A stretch of DNA of 47,240 nucleotides from JAEELC01 sp963621965 (GTDB lineage Bacteria; Bacillota_I; Bacilli_A; Acholeplasmatales; Anaeroplasmataceae). Position numbers and translations under genes: made by a program. Of the stretch, positions 18,499 through 26,299 are shown piece by piece; positions within the stretch are counted from its first letter, which is position 1, and the number at the start of each line of letters is the position of its first letter. The stretch spans positions 1-47,240 of the forward strand of contig CAVFGN010000012.1 of NCBI GenBank assembly GCA_963621965.1. The letters are read 5' to 3'. The notes below the pieces were generated by a model that had not been told where the DNA came from, searched no databases, and saw nothing but the letters and a program-made list of their open reading frames with translations.

Positions 18499-18906
18499 TT
18501 AATTAGCTTTTAAGAAGTCTTTATCTTTATTAATTAAATATTTAACAATTATAACAAATGTATATATAAAGTAATCAACATTGATAATAGTAAATAAATA
18601 TTTAAAACTATACGGCATTGTATAGTTCATATTTATATTTCCAATTACATAGAAAATAATAGATAAAATGAGTACAATAAAAGACCAAACAAAACTCTTA
18701 ATTTTAAAATTAGTAATTAATGAATAAACTAGAGAAGTCAATAACAAAACAATATAAATTATAACAAATGGAATATAAGTAAAATTATATTTTTCGATTA
18801 ATGAGTCACTTTTTAAACCATCTGTAGTATGCGAGATAAAAAGACTTGCAAAAACTAAAAGTATTGTAAAAACTATACATCTAATAAGTGAAAAGTATTT
18901 CTTCAT
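18499..18906 (-). CDS. Four-segment membrane protein, unknown
   Basis: 135 aa with hydrophobic segments near residues 8-24, 44-62, 70-88 and 100-122. The ATG at 18906 has no recognisable Shine-Dalgarno and lies 11 nt beyond the stem of the upstream gene's terminator, inside its T-rich tail. It is therefore expressed poorly, from a leaderless transcript, or from a later start. I do not recognise the family. Confidence 0.6.
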   Translation of the reverse strand: MKKYFSLIRCIVFTILLVFASLFISHTTDGLKSDSLIEKYNFTYIPFVIIYIVLLLTSLVYSLITNFKIKSFVWSFIVLILSIIFYVIGNINMNYTMPYSFKYLFTIINVDYFIYTFVIIVKYLINKDKDFLKAN

Positions 18907-18917
18907 ATTTATTAAAA

Positions 18918-18936
18918 AAGTGGATTAGATCCACTT
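18918..18936 (-). terminator. Terminator overlapping a stop codon
   Basis: AAGTGGAT (18918-18925), loop TAG, ATCCACTT (18929-18936), then TTTTTTAAT on the minus strand. The stop TAA of the upstream basic protein spans the last stem base and loop. Confidence 0.85.
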
Positions 18937-19572
18937 ATCCTTAATATGTTTTGCTTTTTCAACATATTCTTTTCTTTCTTTTGGAAATTCTTTTTCTATA
19001 TCAAAATTAAATTTTGCTTTTAATTCTTCTAATGTATATTCTTTATCTAATAAAGTCTTATAGTAAGCTTTAAGTACTTTTTGAACTACAACAAATGTAT
19101 CAGTTCCGCGTCCACACTCAAGTAAATAAGTCTTTTTCTTATACTTAGTACTATTTAAAATACTTTCAAATTGTTTTTTATTTAAATGGTATAATTGTCT
19201 ACCTTTTTTTGCACGTTTAACTTCATGACGTGAAATATATAAGTGAGTATAAGGAATAGTTGCAGTTTGTCCTTTTTTCTCGATTAAAAGTTCATCTAAA
19301 CTTAAACCATTATCCGCATATCCAATCAAATGAGCTCTTCTTATTTTTTTACCTGATAAAAAATAAACTCTATGCCCCATCGCAAGTTTAATGCGTGAGT
19401 AAGCGCTACTTCCTAAGATAACTAAGCGTTCTAATTCAATATTATTTTCAATATTATATTTTTCAAGTATATCTTCAATTCTTCCAAGTCGTTCAATAGC
19501 TTTTTTATCATCTACAACAACATAGTTAGCCTTAGTTTCTTTATTATATTTAGGTTTTGTAAATCTAATCAC
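18925..19572 (-). CDS. Basic cytosolic protein, unknown
   Basis: About 215 aa, rich in Lys/Arg, with no membrane segment or signal. I chose the GTG at 19572 because GAGGT sits 7 nt before it; another in-frame GTG lies three codons earlier inside that Shine-Dalgarno. The protein has a mixed alpha/beta pattern with HRVYFLSGKKIRRAHLIGY and a helical basic C terminus, which could suggest nucleic-acid contact, but I recognise no family motif. It is monocistronic, with a promoter at 19604-19632 and a terminator at its stop. Confidence 0.75.
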   Translation of the reverse strand: MIRFTKPKYNKETKANYVVVDDKKAIERLGRIEDILEKYNIENNIELERLVILGSSAYSRIKLAMGHRVYFLSGKKIRRAHLIGYADNGLSLDELLIEKKGQTATIPYTHLYISRHEVKRAKKGRQLYHLNKKQFESILNSTKYKKKTYLLECGRGTDTFVVVQKVLKAYYKTLLDKEYTLEELKAKFNFDIEKEFPKERKEYVEKAKHIKDKWI

Positions 19573-19603
19573 TGTAGTCACCTCATTTGTAAAGTCTATA
19601 AAT

Positions 19604-19632
19604 ATTATACAAAATTGACTCTATTTTTACAA
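19604..19632 (-). promoter_or_regulatory. Promoter of the basic protein gene
   Basis: On the minus strand TTGTAA (19632-19627), 17 bp, TATAAT (19609-19604), about 32 nt before the GTG start. Confidence 0.65.
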
Positions 19633-19641
19633 CACAAAGAG

Positions 19642-20220
19642 TTAAATATAGATGTTAATTAATGGTATATGAGGCTTATTGTTTATCCTATGTGGTAATA
19701 TGCTAGCACCTATTCCTCGTGAGATAACCATATAACTATAATTCATTGTATAAATTCCCAAGCTATATTTAGGGAAAAAGCCTTGGTTAGGCGCAATAAG
19801 TCCTTGATTAAAATCCTAATTTGCCCTCCGTGTGCATGTCCTGATAATATCAAGTTTGGTATGTATTTTGATTCATTATTCACATAAGATTCAAATTTTT
19901 CAGGTCTATGAGAAAGTAAAATTAACTCCACTTTCATCTAATTCATCATTTCCATTTATTAAATCACCTGTTATTGCAATAATATCAATATTTTCTTCTT
20001 CGATTTTGTTTAATACATTATCTAAAACAATCATAATATTTGAAAAATGCATATCAGATAGTTGCATAATCTTTATTTGATCTTTTTCTGTGTTTTCCTC
20101 TATATCATAATACGTATAGTCTATAGTTTTGTTATCTGTAAAGCATATTGCAAGAATTATAGGAATAAGTATTATAAATAAGCAAACTATCAATATTTTT
20201 CTTTTTTTACTTTTTTTCAT
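19642..20220 (-). pseudogene. Decayed metallophosphoesterase (YkuE/YaeI type)
   Basis: The remains of a membrane-anchored calcineurin-like phosphoesterase. The first piece (20220-19906) has a basic N terminus, a transmembrane anchor (ILIVCLFIILIPIILAICF), the metal motif QLSDMHFSN and ITGDLIN. It then jumps to a second frame at about 19930 with ILLSHRPE and the metal motif LSGHAHGGQ, so the central part with the GNHE motif has been deleted. A second frameshift near 19800 moves to a third frame that reads QGLIAPNQGFFPKYSLGIYT and then VISRGIGASILPHR, the normal family C terminus, ending at TAA 19644-19642. Two frameshifts and the loss of a catalytic motif mean no active enzyme. Confidence 0.88.
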
Positions 20221-20298
20221 ATTTTCTCCGTTTTCTTAAAAATATCATACTATCTTCTATTATTCATTTATTTTGATACTATTTTTTATCATAAAAAA

Positions 20299-20333
20299 AT
20301 AGTACTAGAACTATTAATAAATACTAGTACTAT
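20299..20333 (-). terminator. Terminator of the 20.3-24.1 kb operon
   Basis: ATAGTACTAG (20299-20308) pairs perfectly with CTAGTACTAT (20324-20333) over a 15-nt loop. Seven Ts follow on the minus strand. Confidence 0.8.
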
Positions 20334-20338
20334 ATGTT

Positions 20339-20590
20339 TTAATTTTCTTTTGATTCTTCTAACATTTCTTCTAAATCAGAAATTGTTGTTTCATAATATT
20401 CTTTTTGTAACATTATGTCTTCTTTTGTTTCAAAATAATCACTTAATGGATTTGTTTTAAATTTAGACGCAAGATCATTGATATGATTAACTTCACTATC
20501 TGAACAAATCTCATCTTCCTTGTAAAAACTTTTAAACCAGTCTTTATTTTTAGCGTTTAGAAGTGCTTCACTATATTTTAATATCTTCAT
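20339..20590 (-). CDS. Small acidic protein, unknown
   Basis: 83 aa, rich in Glu/Asp, predicted mostly helical, ending in a Glu/Lys-rich helix (DLEEMLEESKEN). No cysteine cluster, membrane segment or known motif is visible. It starts 1 nt after the pyrimidine-nucleoside phosphorylase stop and is followed at once by a terminator, so it is the last gene of that operon. I do not recognise it. Confidence 0.75.
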   Translation of the reverse strand: MKILKYSEALLNAKNKDWFKSFYKEDEICSDSEVNHINDLASKFKTNPLSDYFETKEDIMLQKEYYETTISDLEEMLEESKEN

Positions 20591-20591
20591 A

Positions 20592-21890
20592 CTATCTAAC
20601 TACATCCAAAATTAATTGAGGTTCTAGAGGATCCGTACCGATTGTAAATGCATCAAGAGCTTTCTTTGAAGCTTCATCTGTATTCTTTCCGTTAGTATAA
20701 ATATAAGCTAATGTTTCGCCCTTTTCGACCATGTCTCCAACCTTCTTATTTAATACAATACCAACAGCTGGGTCAATAATATCAGCCATAGTCTCACGAC
20801 CAGCACCAAGTAACATAGCGGCATGTCCAATTCCTAGTGCATCAATATGGCTTACAAAGCCTGATTCAAGAGATTTGATTTCAACGATTTCCTTAGCCTG
20901 TGCAAACTTAGATACATCATCCACAAATGATGCATCACCGCCTTGGGCACTTATAAATTCTTTTAATTTAGCTAAAGCTTTTCCGTTTTTAATATTTTCT
21001 CTCATTGCTTCTTTAGCTTCTTCGCGAGATGCGAAGATATTTGCATCTGTTAATTGATAAGAACCAATTTCAAGACATAAATCAAGTAAATCTTTAGGAC
21101 CATTTCCTTTAAGAGTATTAATAGCTTCAATAACCTCAAGCGCATTACCAACCGCATATCCTAATGGTTCTTCCATATTAGTTAAAACGGCAGTCATCTT
21201 TTTAGAACAGTTTTGTCCAATTTGAACCATAAGTTTAGCTAAGTGTCTTGCATCCTCGACTGTCTTCATAAACGCTCCGCTACCAACTTTAACATCTAAT
21301 ACAATAATATCAGAACCAGCAGCTAACTTTTTTGACATTATGGAAGAAGCAATTAAAGGAATTGATGAAACAGTAGCTGTTACATCTCTTAATGCATATA
21401 ATTTCTTATCAGCTGGAGTCAAATTACCTGTTTGACCAACAATTGCCATACCTACTTTTTTTACTTGTTCAATAAAATCTTCAGGTTTAACAGCAATATT
21501 AAATCCTTTAATAGATTCAAGTTTATCAAGTGTACCGCCTGTATGTCCTAAACCTCTACCACTCATTTTTGCAAATTTTAAGCCAAAAGATGCGACTAGT
21601 GGCGCAAGTACTAAACTAGTCTTATCACCAACGCCTCCTGTAGAATGCTTATCAACTTTCAATCCAGGGATACTTGAAAGGTCTAAAACGTCGCCACTAT
21701 CACGCATTGCAATTGCAAGACTAGTAGCCTCTTCATCAGTCATGCCTTTTAAATAAATAGCCATACATAAAGCACTTGCTTGATAATCAGGAATTGAACC
21801 ATCTGTATATCCTTTAACAAAGAACTCAATTTCCTCTTGACTTAATTTATATCCGTCTCTCTTTTTTTCAATGATTTCTGTCATCAACAT
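20592..21890 (-). CDS. pdp: Pyrimidine-nucleoside (thymidine) phosphorylase
   Basis: 432 aa. Phosphorolyses uridine, thymidine or deoxyuridine to base and (deoxy)ribose 1-phosphate, the salvage route feeding the pentose pool. The family signature KVDKHSTGGVGDKTSLVLAP near residue 80 and KMSGRGLGHTGGTLDKLES near 107 hold the phosphate and substrate ligands; VTATVSSIPLIASSIMSKK lies near 170-190. A C-terminal domain follows, as in the Bacillus Pyn enzymes. Whether it takes uridine as well as thymidine cannot be read with certainty. It sits 2 nt after the peptidase-dehydratase fusion and 1 nt before the acidic protein. AAGGAG precedes the start. No deoC, cdd or nucleoside transporter is adjacent, which is unusual. 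Confidence 0.94.
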   Translation of the reverse strand: MLMTEIIEKKRDGYKLSQEEIEFFVKGYTDGSIPDYQASALCMAIYLKGMTDEEATSLAIAMRDSGDVLDLSSIPGLKVDKHSTGGVGDKTSLVLAPLVASFGLKFAKMSGRGLGHTGGTLDKLESIKGFNIAVKPEDFIEQVKKVGMAIVGQTGNLTPADKKLYALRDVTATVSSIPLIASSIMSKKLAAGSDIIVLDVKVGSGAFMKTVEDARHLAKLMVQIGQNCSKKMTAVLTNMEEPLGYAVGNALEVIEAINTLKGNGPKDLLDLCLEIGSYQLTDANIFASREEAKEAMRENIKNGKALAKLKEFISAQGGDASFVDDVSKFAQAKEIVEIKSLESGFVSHIDALGIGHAAMLLGAGRETMADIIDPAVGIVLNKKVGDMVEKGETLAYIYTNGKNTDEASKKALDAFTIGTDPLEPQLILDVVR

Positions 21891-21892
21891 AA

Positions 21893-23407
21893 TTACTCTT
21901 CTCCTTCTTTAGGATAAATTCCTAAACATTTAATTTTAAAATCATCATTTGTACTCTTGTTTAAAAGTACTTGAATTATGTTTCCTAAATTTTTAATTTG
22001 GTCAGAAAATTCTACATAAAAATAGTATTTACCAAGTCCTTCTTTTGTCGGACGACTCATAATAGCATTCAAATTTATTTTATGATCACTAAACATTTTA
22101 AGCATCTCGTACAAAATACCCGATCTATCACTAGAAGGCATAAGTAAAAGACTAGCTTTTACATAGTTATATGATTCATAATTCCATGTTTCTTTTCTTT
22201 TTCTTACTACTATAAAGCGTGTATAATTATTTGTTTTATCACAAACATTCTTTTCCACATATTTAAAACTATAACTATCTAATATATGATTAGGGACGAT
22301 TGCGGCTGAATTAAAGTCTTCTAATGCCAAATTTAGAGATTCAATATTAGATTCAGTTATAACAAGAGGTTTATTTAAATATTCTAAATAGTTTAAACAT
22401 TGTCCTTTAGCTTTGAATTGAACATATATTTTTTCAATATTTTTAATATCTACATTACTAACTAAAGAAAATGAAATTTGTAAATTTAAATCTTCAACAA
22501 TCTCAAGATCATATTGATATAAAAGATCAAGAGTTTCACCAAGATATCCATCTAAACTATTTTCAATAGGAATAACAGCTAGGTCATTGTCCTTTATACT
22601 TTCTACACTCTTTCTAATTGTATCGCTTAAAACAATAGAATTTTTTAAATTATTTTTAGTTTCATATTTTAAGCAGGCAAAATACGAATAAGTATTTAAA
22701 GGCCCTAGTGTATGAACTCTAAAAGACTCGTATAAAGGAGACATCACTCCGTAAGAAAATTGATAGACAGAGTGTTTCAAATTAGCTTTATATACTCCTT
22801 GAATTTTGTTGTCTCTTATAAGTATTGCTGTATCATCTTCAAGCGCAATACTAAGCCTTGTATCTTTAGTTTCATCATTAAAAATGTATAAATCCTTTTT
22901 TTGATAATGAGGACAAATTTTTATATCTAGTAAATTAAGCCCTTTTACCATTTTATAGTTTACAACATCTAAACCATTTAAATAAGCATAAGAGTCTCCC
23001 ATTCCTTCGCGTGTATATATTATAGCACCTGCAGAAATTCCAGCATATATTTTGTTTGAATCCTCGTATTTTATTAGCAATTCATTGATTTTATGTTCGA
23101 GTATTTTTTCTCTTAATTTTTGTGTATTCCCACCACCAAAATAAATGACATCAGCTTTTAAAAATAAATTATCTAATTCCTCAAAAGTATATTTTTGACT
23201 AAACAAGCGAACTTGAACAATATTAACTAAAATATTATCAAAAGTATGAATAAAATGGCTTATGCTTGATTTAGAATCTACGCTTGCAGTGGGAAAATAT
23301 AAAATAGTCGGGTTAATTTTTTTAGTTAATGTGACTAATACATTTTCAAGGTAATTACTCTTTAAGTCATCATCTTTTCCACCTATTAAAAAGTAATTAA
23401 CCATCAT
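21893..23407 (-). CDS. Fusion: S51 peptidase E-like + prephenate dehydratase-like + ACT domain
   Basis: A single 504-aa frame with three modules. Residues 1-225 are a peptidase S51/dipeptidase E-like domain: FGGGN 90-94, nucleophile elbow GISAGA with Ser125, CPH with His167, and ALEDDTA near 190. Residues 230-405 resemble prephenate dehydratase: LGP 234-236, AVIPIENSLDG near 277, GETLDLLYQYD near 290, and the catalytic TRF motif 396-398. Residues 416-495 form an ACT domain (SGILYEMLKMFSDHKINLNAI, then SRP at 451-453), the usual phenylalanine-sensing part. Prephenate dehydratase makes phenylpyruvate; S51 enzymes cleave Asp-X or similar peptides. No aromatic pathway gene is nearby. The ATG overlaps the regulator's TGA (ATGA), so translation is coupled. 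I know of no standard fusion like this. Confidence 0.85.
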   Translation of the reverse strand: MMVNYFLIGGKDDDLKSNYLENVLVTLTKKINPTILYFPTASVDSKSSISHFIHTFDNILVNIVQVRLFSQKYTFEELDNLFLKADVIYFGGGNTQKLREKILEHKINELLIKYEDSNKIYAGISAGAIIYTREGMGDSYAYLNGLDVVNYKMVKGLNLLDIKICPHYQKKDLYIFNDETKDTRLSIALEDDTAILIRDNKIQGVYKANLKHSVYQFSYGVMSPLYESFRVHTLGPLNTYSYFACLKYETKNNLKNSIVLSDTIRKSVESIKDNDLAVIPIENSLDGYLGETLDLLYQYDLEIVEDLNLQISFSLVSNVDIKNIEKIYVQFKAKGQCLNYLEYLNKPLVITESNIESLNLALEDFNSAAIVPNHILDSYSFKYVEKNVCDKTNNYTRFIVVRKRKETWNYESYNYVKASLLLMPSSDRSGILYEMLKMFSDHKINLNAIMSRPTKEGLGKYYFYVEFSDQIKNLGNIIQVLLNKSTNDDFKIKCLGIYPKEGEE

Positions 23408-24063
23408 TTCACCTCAAAGCAATAACCATAATTTCTAAACGTTTCAATATAAGTTTTGTATTTACCAAGTTCATTTCTAAGCATTTTTACATGTGTATCA
23501 ATAGTTCTATCGTCTGCGCATATTCCGTCGTAGTGCCATACATCGCGGTATATTTCGTCTCTTGATAAAGCTTTACCCCTATTTTTAACAAAATACATAA
23601 GAAGTTCAAAACCTTTAGTTGTAAGTGTATGAGGAGTTTCATCAACAATTAAAGTTCTAGTATCAACATTAATTTTAATATTACCTATAGTTATATTTTT
23701 TTGATTTTGAAGGGAAAAATAATTGTTGATTTTCTTAACTAGAATTAAAATATCCCCTGGCAGTAAGAATATATCATTAGCGCCTTTATCATAAATAGCT
23801 TTATGATAGAACAGTTCAGTCTTTTCTGTAGTTATTGTAATAAAGGCGTTATGTTTTTGACGAAATGGTTCAATTAAGCTGAATCCTGGAACTTCATCTA
23901 AATCATCATGTAATAAAACATAATCGTACTTATATTCATTAAAAAACCTATAAGCTTCAGTCCCATTATCTACAACATCTACAAAATAATTATATAATCG
24001 TTCAAGCGAATCTTTAATTCTTAAGCAGAATTTCTTGTCTTTGTTAGCGATCAATATTCTCAT
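23404..24063 (-). CDS. Atypical OmpR-family response regulator, orphan
   Basis: 219 aa: a receiver-like domain (1-115) and an OmpR/PhoB winged helix (122-219) with KGFELLMYFVKNRGKALSRDEIY, the recognition helix RTIDTHVKMLRNELG and the wing IETFRNYGYCF. The phosphorylation site looks dead. The acidic pair is Asn-Lys (7-8), the phospho-acceptor position aligns with His52 (Asp53-54 follow), and the conserved Lys before Pro is Leu101. No histidine kinase is nearby. It probably works without phosphorylation, perhaps by ligand or expression level. ATG at 24063 follows GGGTG by 6 nt. It leads a four-gene operon and has candidate self-binding repeats at 24102-24118. Confidence 0.88.
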   Translation of the reverse strand: MRILIANKDKKFCLRIKDSLERLYNYFVDVVDNGTEAYRFFNEYKYDYVLLHDDLDEVPGFSLIEPFRQKHNAFITITTEKTELFYHKAIYDKGANDIFLLPGDILILVKKINNYFSLQNQKNITIGNIKINVDTRTLIVDETPHTLTTKGFELLMYFVKNRGKALSRDEIYRDVWHYDGICADDRTIDTHVKMLRNELGKYKTYIETFRNYGYCFEVK

Positions 24064-24083
24064 ACAATACACCCATATAAATA

Positions 24084-24089
24084 ATTATA
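24084..24089 (-). promoter_or_regulatory. -10 box of the regulator/fusion operon
   Basis: Perfect TATAAT on the minus strand, about 20 nt before the regulator's ATG. The -35 position (24112-24107, TTTAAT) is poor and lies between two TTTCAC copies, as at activator-dependent promoters. Confidence 0.6.
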
Positions 24090-24101
24090 TAACAAAGTTA
24101 T

Positions 24102-24118
24102 GTGAAATTAAAGTGAAA
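24102..24118. promoter_or_regulatory. Direct repeat TTTCAC-N5-TTTCAC, candidate OmpR-family binding site
   Basis: GTGAAA occurs at 24102-24107 and 24113-24118 (TTTCAC on the minus strand), exactly 11 bp apart. OmpR/PhoB dimers bind head-to-tail repeats with this 11-bp period, typically over the -35 region. The site overlaps the weak -35 of the gene encoding such a regulator, so autoregulation is likely. Confidence 0.55.
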
Positions 24119-24146
24119 TAACTGATGTGTGTTCGTCTTTTAGACT

Positions 24147-24184
24147 AAAAAAAACATACCATAAATTAAATTTATGATATGTTT
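24147..24184 (-). terminator. Terminator after trmB
   Basis: An imperfect inverted repeat (AACATACCATAAATT / AATTTATGATATGTT) followed by eight Ts on the minus strand. It separates trmB from the regulator operon. Confidence 0.75.
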
Positions 24185-24864
24185 TATATTTTTTTCTCTG
24201 AATCTTCATCCTCTACTTCAACTTCATTTTTAATCATTCTTGCTTCTAAACGGTAAATCGGCCCTTTAGGAGACCATTTTTCCTCATACTCAGTCATAAT
24301 ATTAAATTGATCAGTCTTGTGAAGATCTAAAGAAATATTAGATAAGTACCAGTTGTTTTGAGAGAATGACTCAAGACTTGATTCAAAGAGACCACGGTTA
24401 TCAGTCTTTTGGAAGATTTCACCGTTTATTGGTAATATTTGTTTATAAATATCTAGATAAATATAACTTGTAAGTCTGCGTTTTGCATGTCTCTTCTTTG
24501 GCCATGGATCTGAGAAATTAAGATAAATTCTAGATACTTCTTCTTTTGCAAATACATCAGTTAATTGATTGGCATCAAGCAAAACTAATCGTAGGTTAGG
24601 AATATCTAATGTTAATGCCTTTTCAAGAGTTCTAATAAGCACTGAATCATATTTTTCAATCGCAATAAAATTAACGTCCGGGAATTTTTGGGCAAGTCCC
24701 ATCATAAATTGGCCTTTACCACATCCTACTTCAATCTCTATTTTGTTATTATTCTTGAATACTAATTCATTCCATTTTCCTTTATAGTCTTTTGGATTGC
24801 TTATAAAATATTTAGAATCTTTGCATAAATCTTCATAAGCATTTTTTACTTTTCTTAGTCTCAT
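24184..24864 (-). CDS. trmB: tRNA (guanine-N7-)-methyltransferase
   Basis: SAM-dependent enzyme making m7G46 in the tRNA variable loop, 226 aa. The SAM motif EVGCGKGQFMMGLA is near residue 41, and the family hallmark LNFSDPWPKKRHAKRRLT near 116. The C-terminal part with TEYEEKWSPKGPIYRLEA is typical, and a short acidic tail (VEVEDEDSEK) is extra. The ATG overlaps the dipeptidase stop by one base. Confidence 0.96.
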   Translation of the reverse strand: MRLRKVKNAYEDLCKDSKYFISNPKDYKGKWNELVFKNNNKIEIEVGCGKGQFMMGLAQKFPDVNFIAIEKYDSVLIRTLEKALTLDIPNLRLVLLDANQLTDVFAKEEVSRIYLNFSDPWPKKRHAKRRLTSYIYLDIYKQILPINGEIFQKTDNRGLFESSLESFSQNNWYLSNISLDLHKTDQFNIMTEYEEKWSPKGPIYRLEARMIKNEVEVEDEDSEKKI

Positions 24865-26237
24865 TATCTTGTTAAATCATAAATAGATTTTGCGTAAATT
24901 GCAATAATCTTTTTATAGTCACTTTCATAAATATATTCATTAGCTTGGTGATCTACATCTTCTCTACCAATAAATTGAGGGCCGAAAGCTACAGCTGTTT
25001 TCATGAATTTAGCATAAGTTCCGCCACCAATACAGTAAGATTTGTTAGTATAGTCGCCTGTTGCTTCTTGATAACTCTTCATTAGCGCTTTTACTAAGAA
25101 TGAATCACTTGATACATAGTGAACAGGAGTCATTTGAGGCATATCATATGTTAAATTATCAAACTCGCTTAATGCTTTACTAAACTTTTGTCTAATTACA
25201 CTTTCATGTTGATCTTCAGGAACTCTTAAATCAAATCCTACTTTTAAATGACGTTGATCGATACGAATCACACCTACATTCATAGTAAGTTTACCCATTT
25301 CTCCTGCTTCTTTGTCTATACCAAGCTTCTTGCCAAATGGGTCAAATGTAACGTATTTAGTCATAAAACTTGAAATGTTACATGGTGCATATTTTTCTAA
25401 GAATTCAAATAATATGAATGACGCATTGAATCCTTTTTCTGGGGTCATTGCGTGTGCTGCAGTACCATACGCGTAGTATGTAGAGTTCTTATATTCGCCC
25501 TTATAATTATTTTCTTTTAAGAATTCTTCATATTCTTTAGATAAGTTCTTACTTAAAGTCATATGGGCTTCTTCAGGAACTATATTATATCTTTCACCGG
25601 CATAAAATTTAATAACAGGGCAAGTTTCATCAATTGTTCCTACAATATCAATATTTGCATGAGCTTTTTCTCCGTTTATACATGGGAAACATGCATCAGG
25701 CGAGAAACCAAGCTCAGGCATAGGATTTTTTGAAAAATAATGCTCTAAACATCTAGAACCTGTTTCCTCGTCACAACCCATAATAAGTTTAATATTTTTC
25801 TTAGGTTCGAATCCTAAATCTTTTAACATCTTTATAGCATAGTAAGATGCTACTAGCGGTCCTTTGTCATCGTTTACACCACGACCAATTAATTTGCCAT
25901 CTTTTTCAACGACAGTAAATGGATCGTTATCCCACTTTTGACCAGTAACAGGTACTACATCTAAGTGTGCTAATAATCCTAAAGTTTCGCCCTTAGGGCC
26001 AAATTCAATGTGTCCTGCGTAGTTATCAGAGTTTAAAGTCTTAAATTTATCCTTTTTTGCAAGTTGTAACATGTATTCAAGAGCTTTTTTATTACCTTCT
26101 CCGAATGGCGCATCAGAATCTTCCTTATATTCATCTAGAACTGAGGGAATGGCTACAAGTTCTTTTAAAGTTGTTTTAAATTGATCAAAGTATTTTTCGG
26201 ATAGATTTAAAAAATCTTCCATTTTTAATTCTTTCAT
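24864..26237 (-). CDS. pepV: M20-family dipeptidase (PepV-like)
   Basis: A cytosolic zinc dipeptidase of 457 aa that hydrolyses a range of dipeptides. Metal ligands are seen in LLAHLDVVPV, GRGVNDDKGPLVAS, MGCDEETGS and the C-terminal GREDVDHQANE. The dimer/lid insertion of normal PepV length fills the middle, with the catalytic HAMTPEKGFNAS loop. ATG at 26237 follows AAAGGT by 8 nt. It lies between the HPr-like gene and trmB, downstream of a possible terminator. Confidence 0.92.
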   Translation of the reverse strand: MKELKMEDFLNLSEKYFDQFKTTLKELVAIPSVLDEYKEDSDAPFGEGNKKALEYMLQLAKKDKFKTLNSDNYAGHIEFGPKGETLGLLAHLDVVPVTGQKWDNDPFTVVEKDGKLIGRGVNDDKGPLVASYYAIKMLKDLGFEPKKNIKLIMGCDEETGSRCLEHYFSKNPMPELGFSPDACFPCINGEKAHANIDIVGTIDETCPVIKFYAGERYNIVPEEAHMTLSKNLSKEYEEFLKENNYKGEYKNSTYYAYGTAAHAMTPEKGFNASFILFEFLEKYAPCNISSFMTKYVTFDPFGKKLGIDKEAGEMGKLTMNVGVIRIDQRHLKVGFDLRVPEDQHESVIRQKFSKALSEFDNLTYDMPQMTPVHYVSSDSFLVKALMKSYQEATGDYTNKSYCIGGGTYAKFMKTAVAFGPQFIGREDVDHQANEYIYESDYKKIIAIYAKSIYDLTR

Positions 26238-26262
26238 AATACGTACCTTTCTATATTTAGTT

Positions 26263-26295
26263 AAAGGACCTAAGAATAAAATTCAAAAGTCCTTT
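26263..26295 (-). terminator. Possible terminator after the HPr-like gene
   Basis: AAAGGAC (26263-26269) pairs with GTCCTTT (26289-26295) over a 19-nt loop. The following T run on the minus strand is weak, so partial read-through into pepV is likely. Confidence 0.5.
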
Positions 26296-26299
26296 ATTA

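Noticed and set aside
20731..21057. 108-codon plus-strand frame within the nucleoside phosphorylase gene
   Set aside because: The minus-strand frame is strongly conserved and the composition of this one is that of its reverse complement; no start signals.
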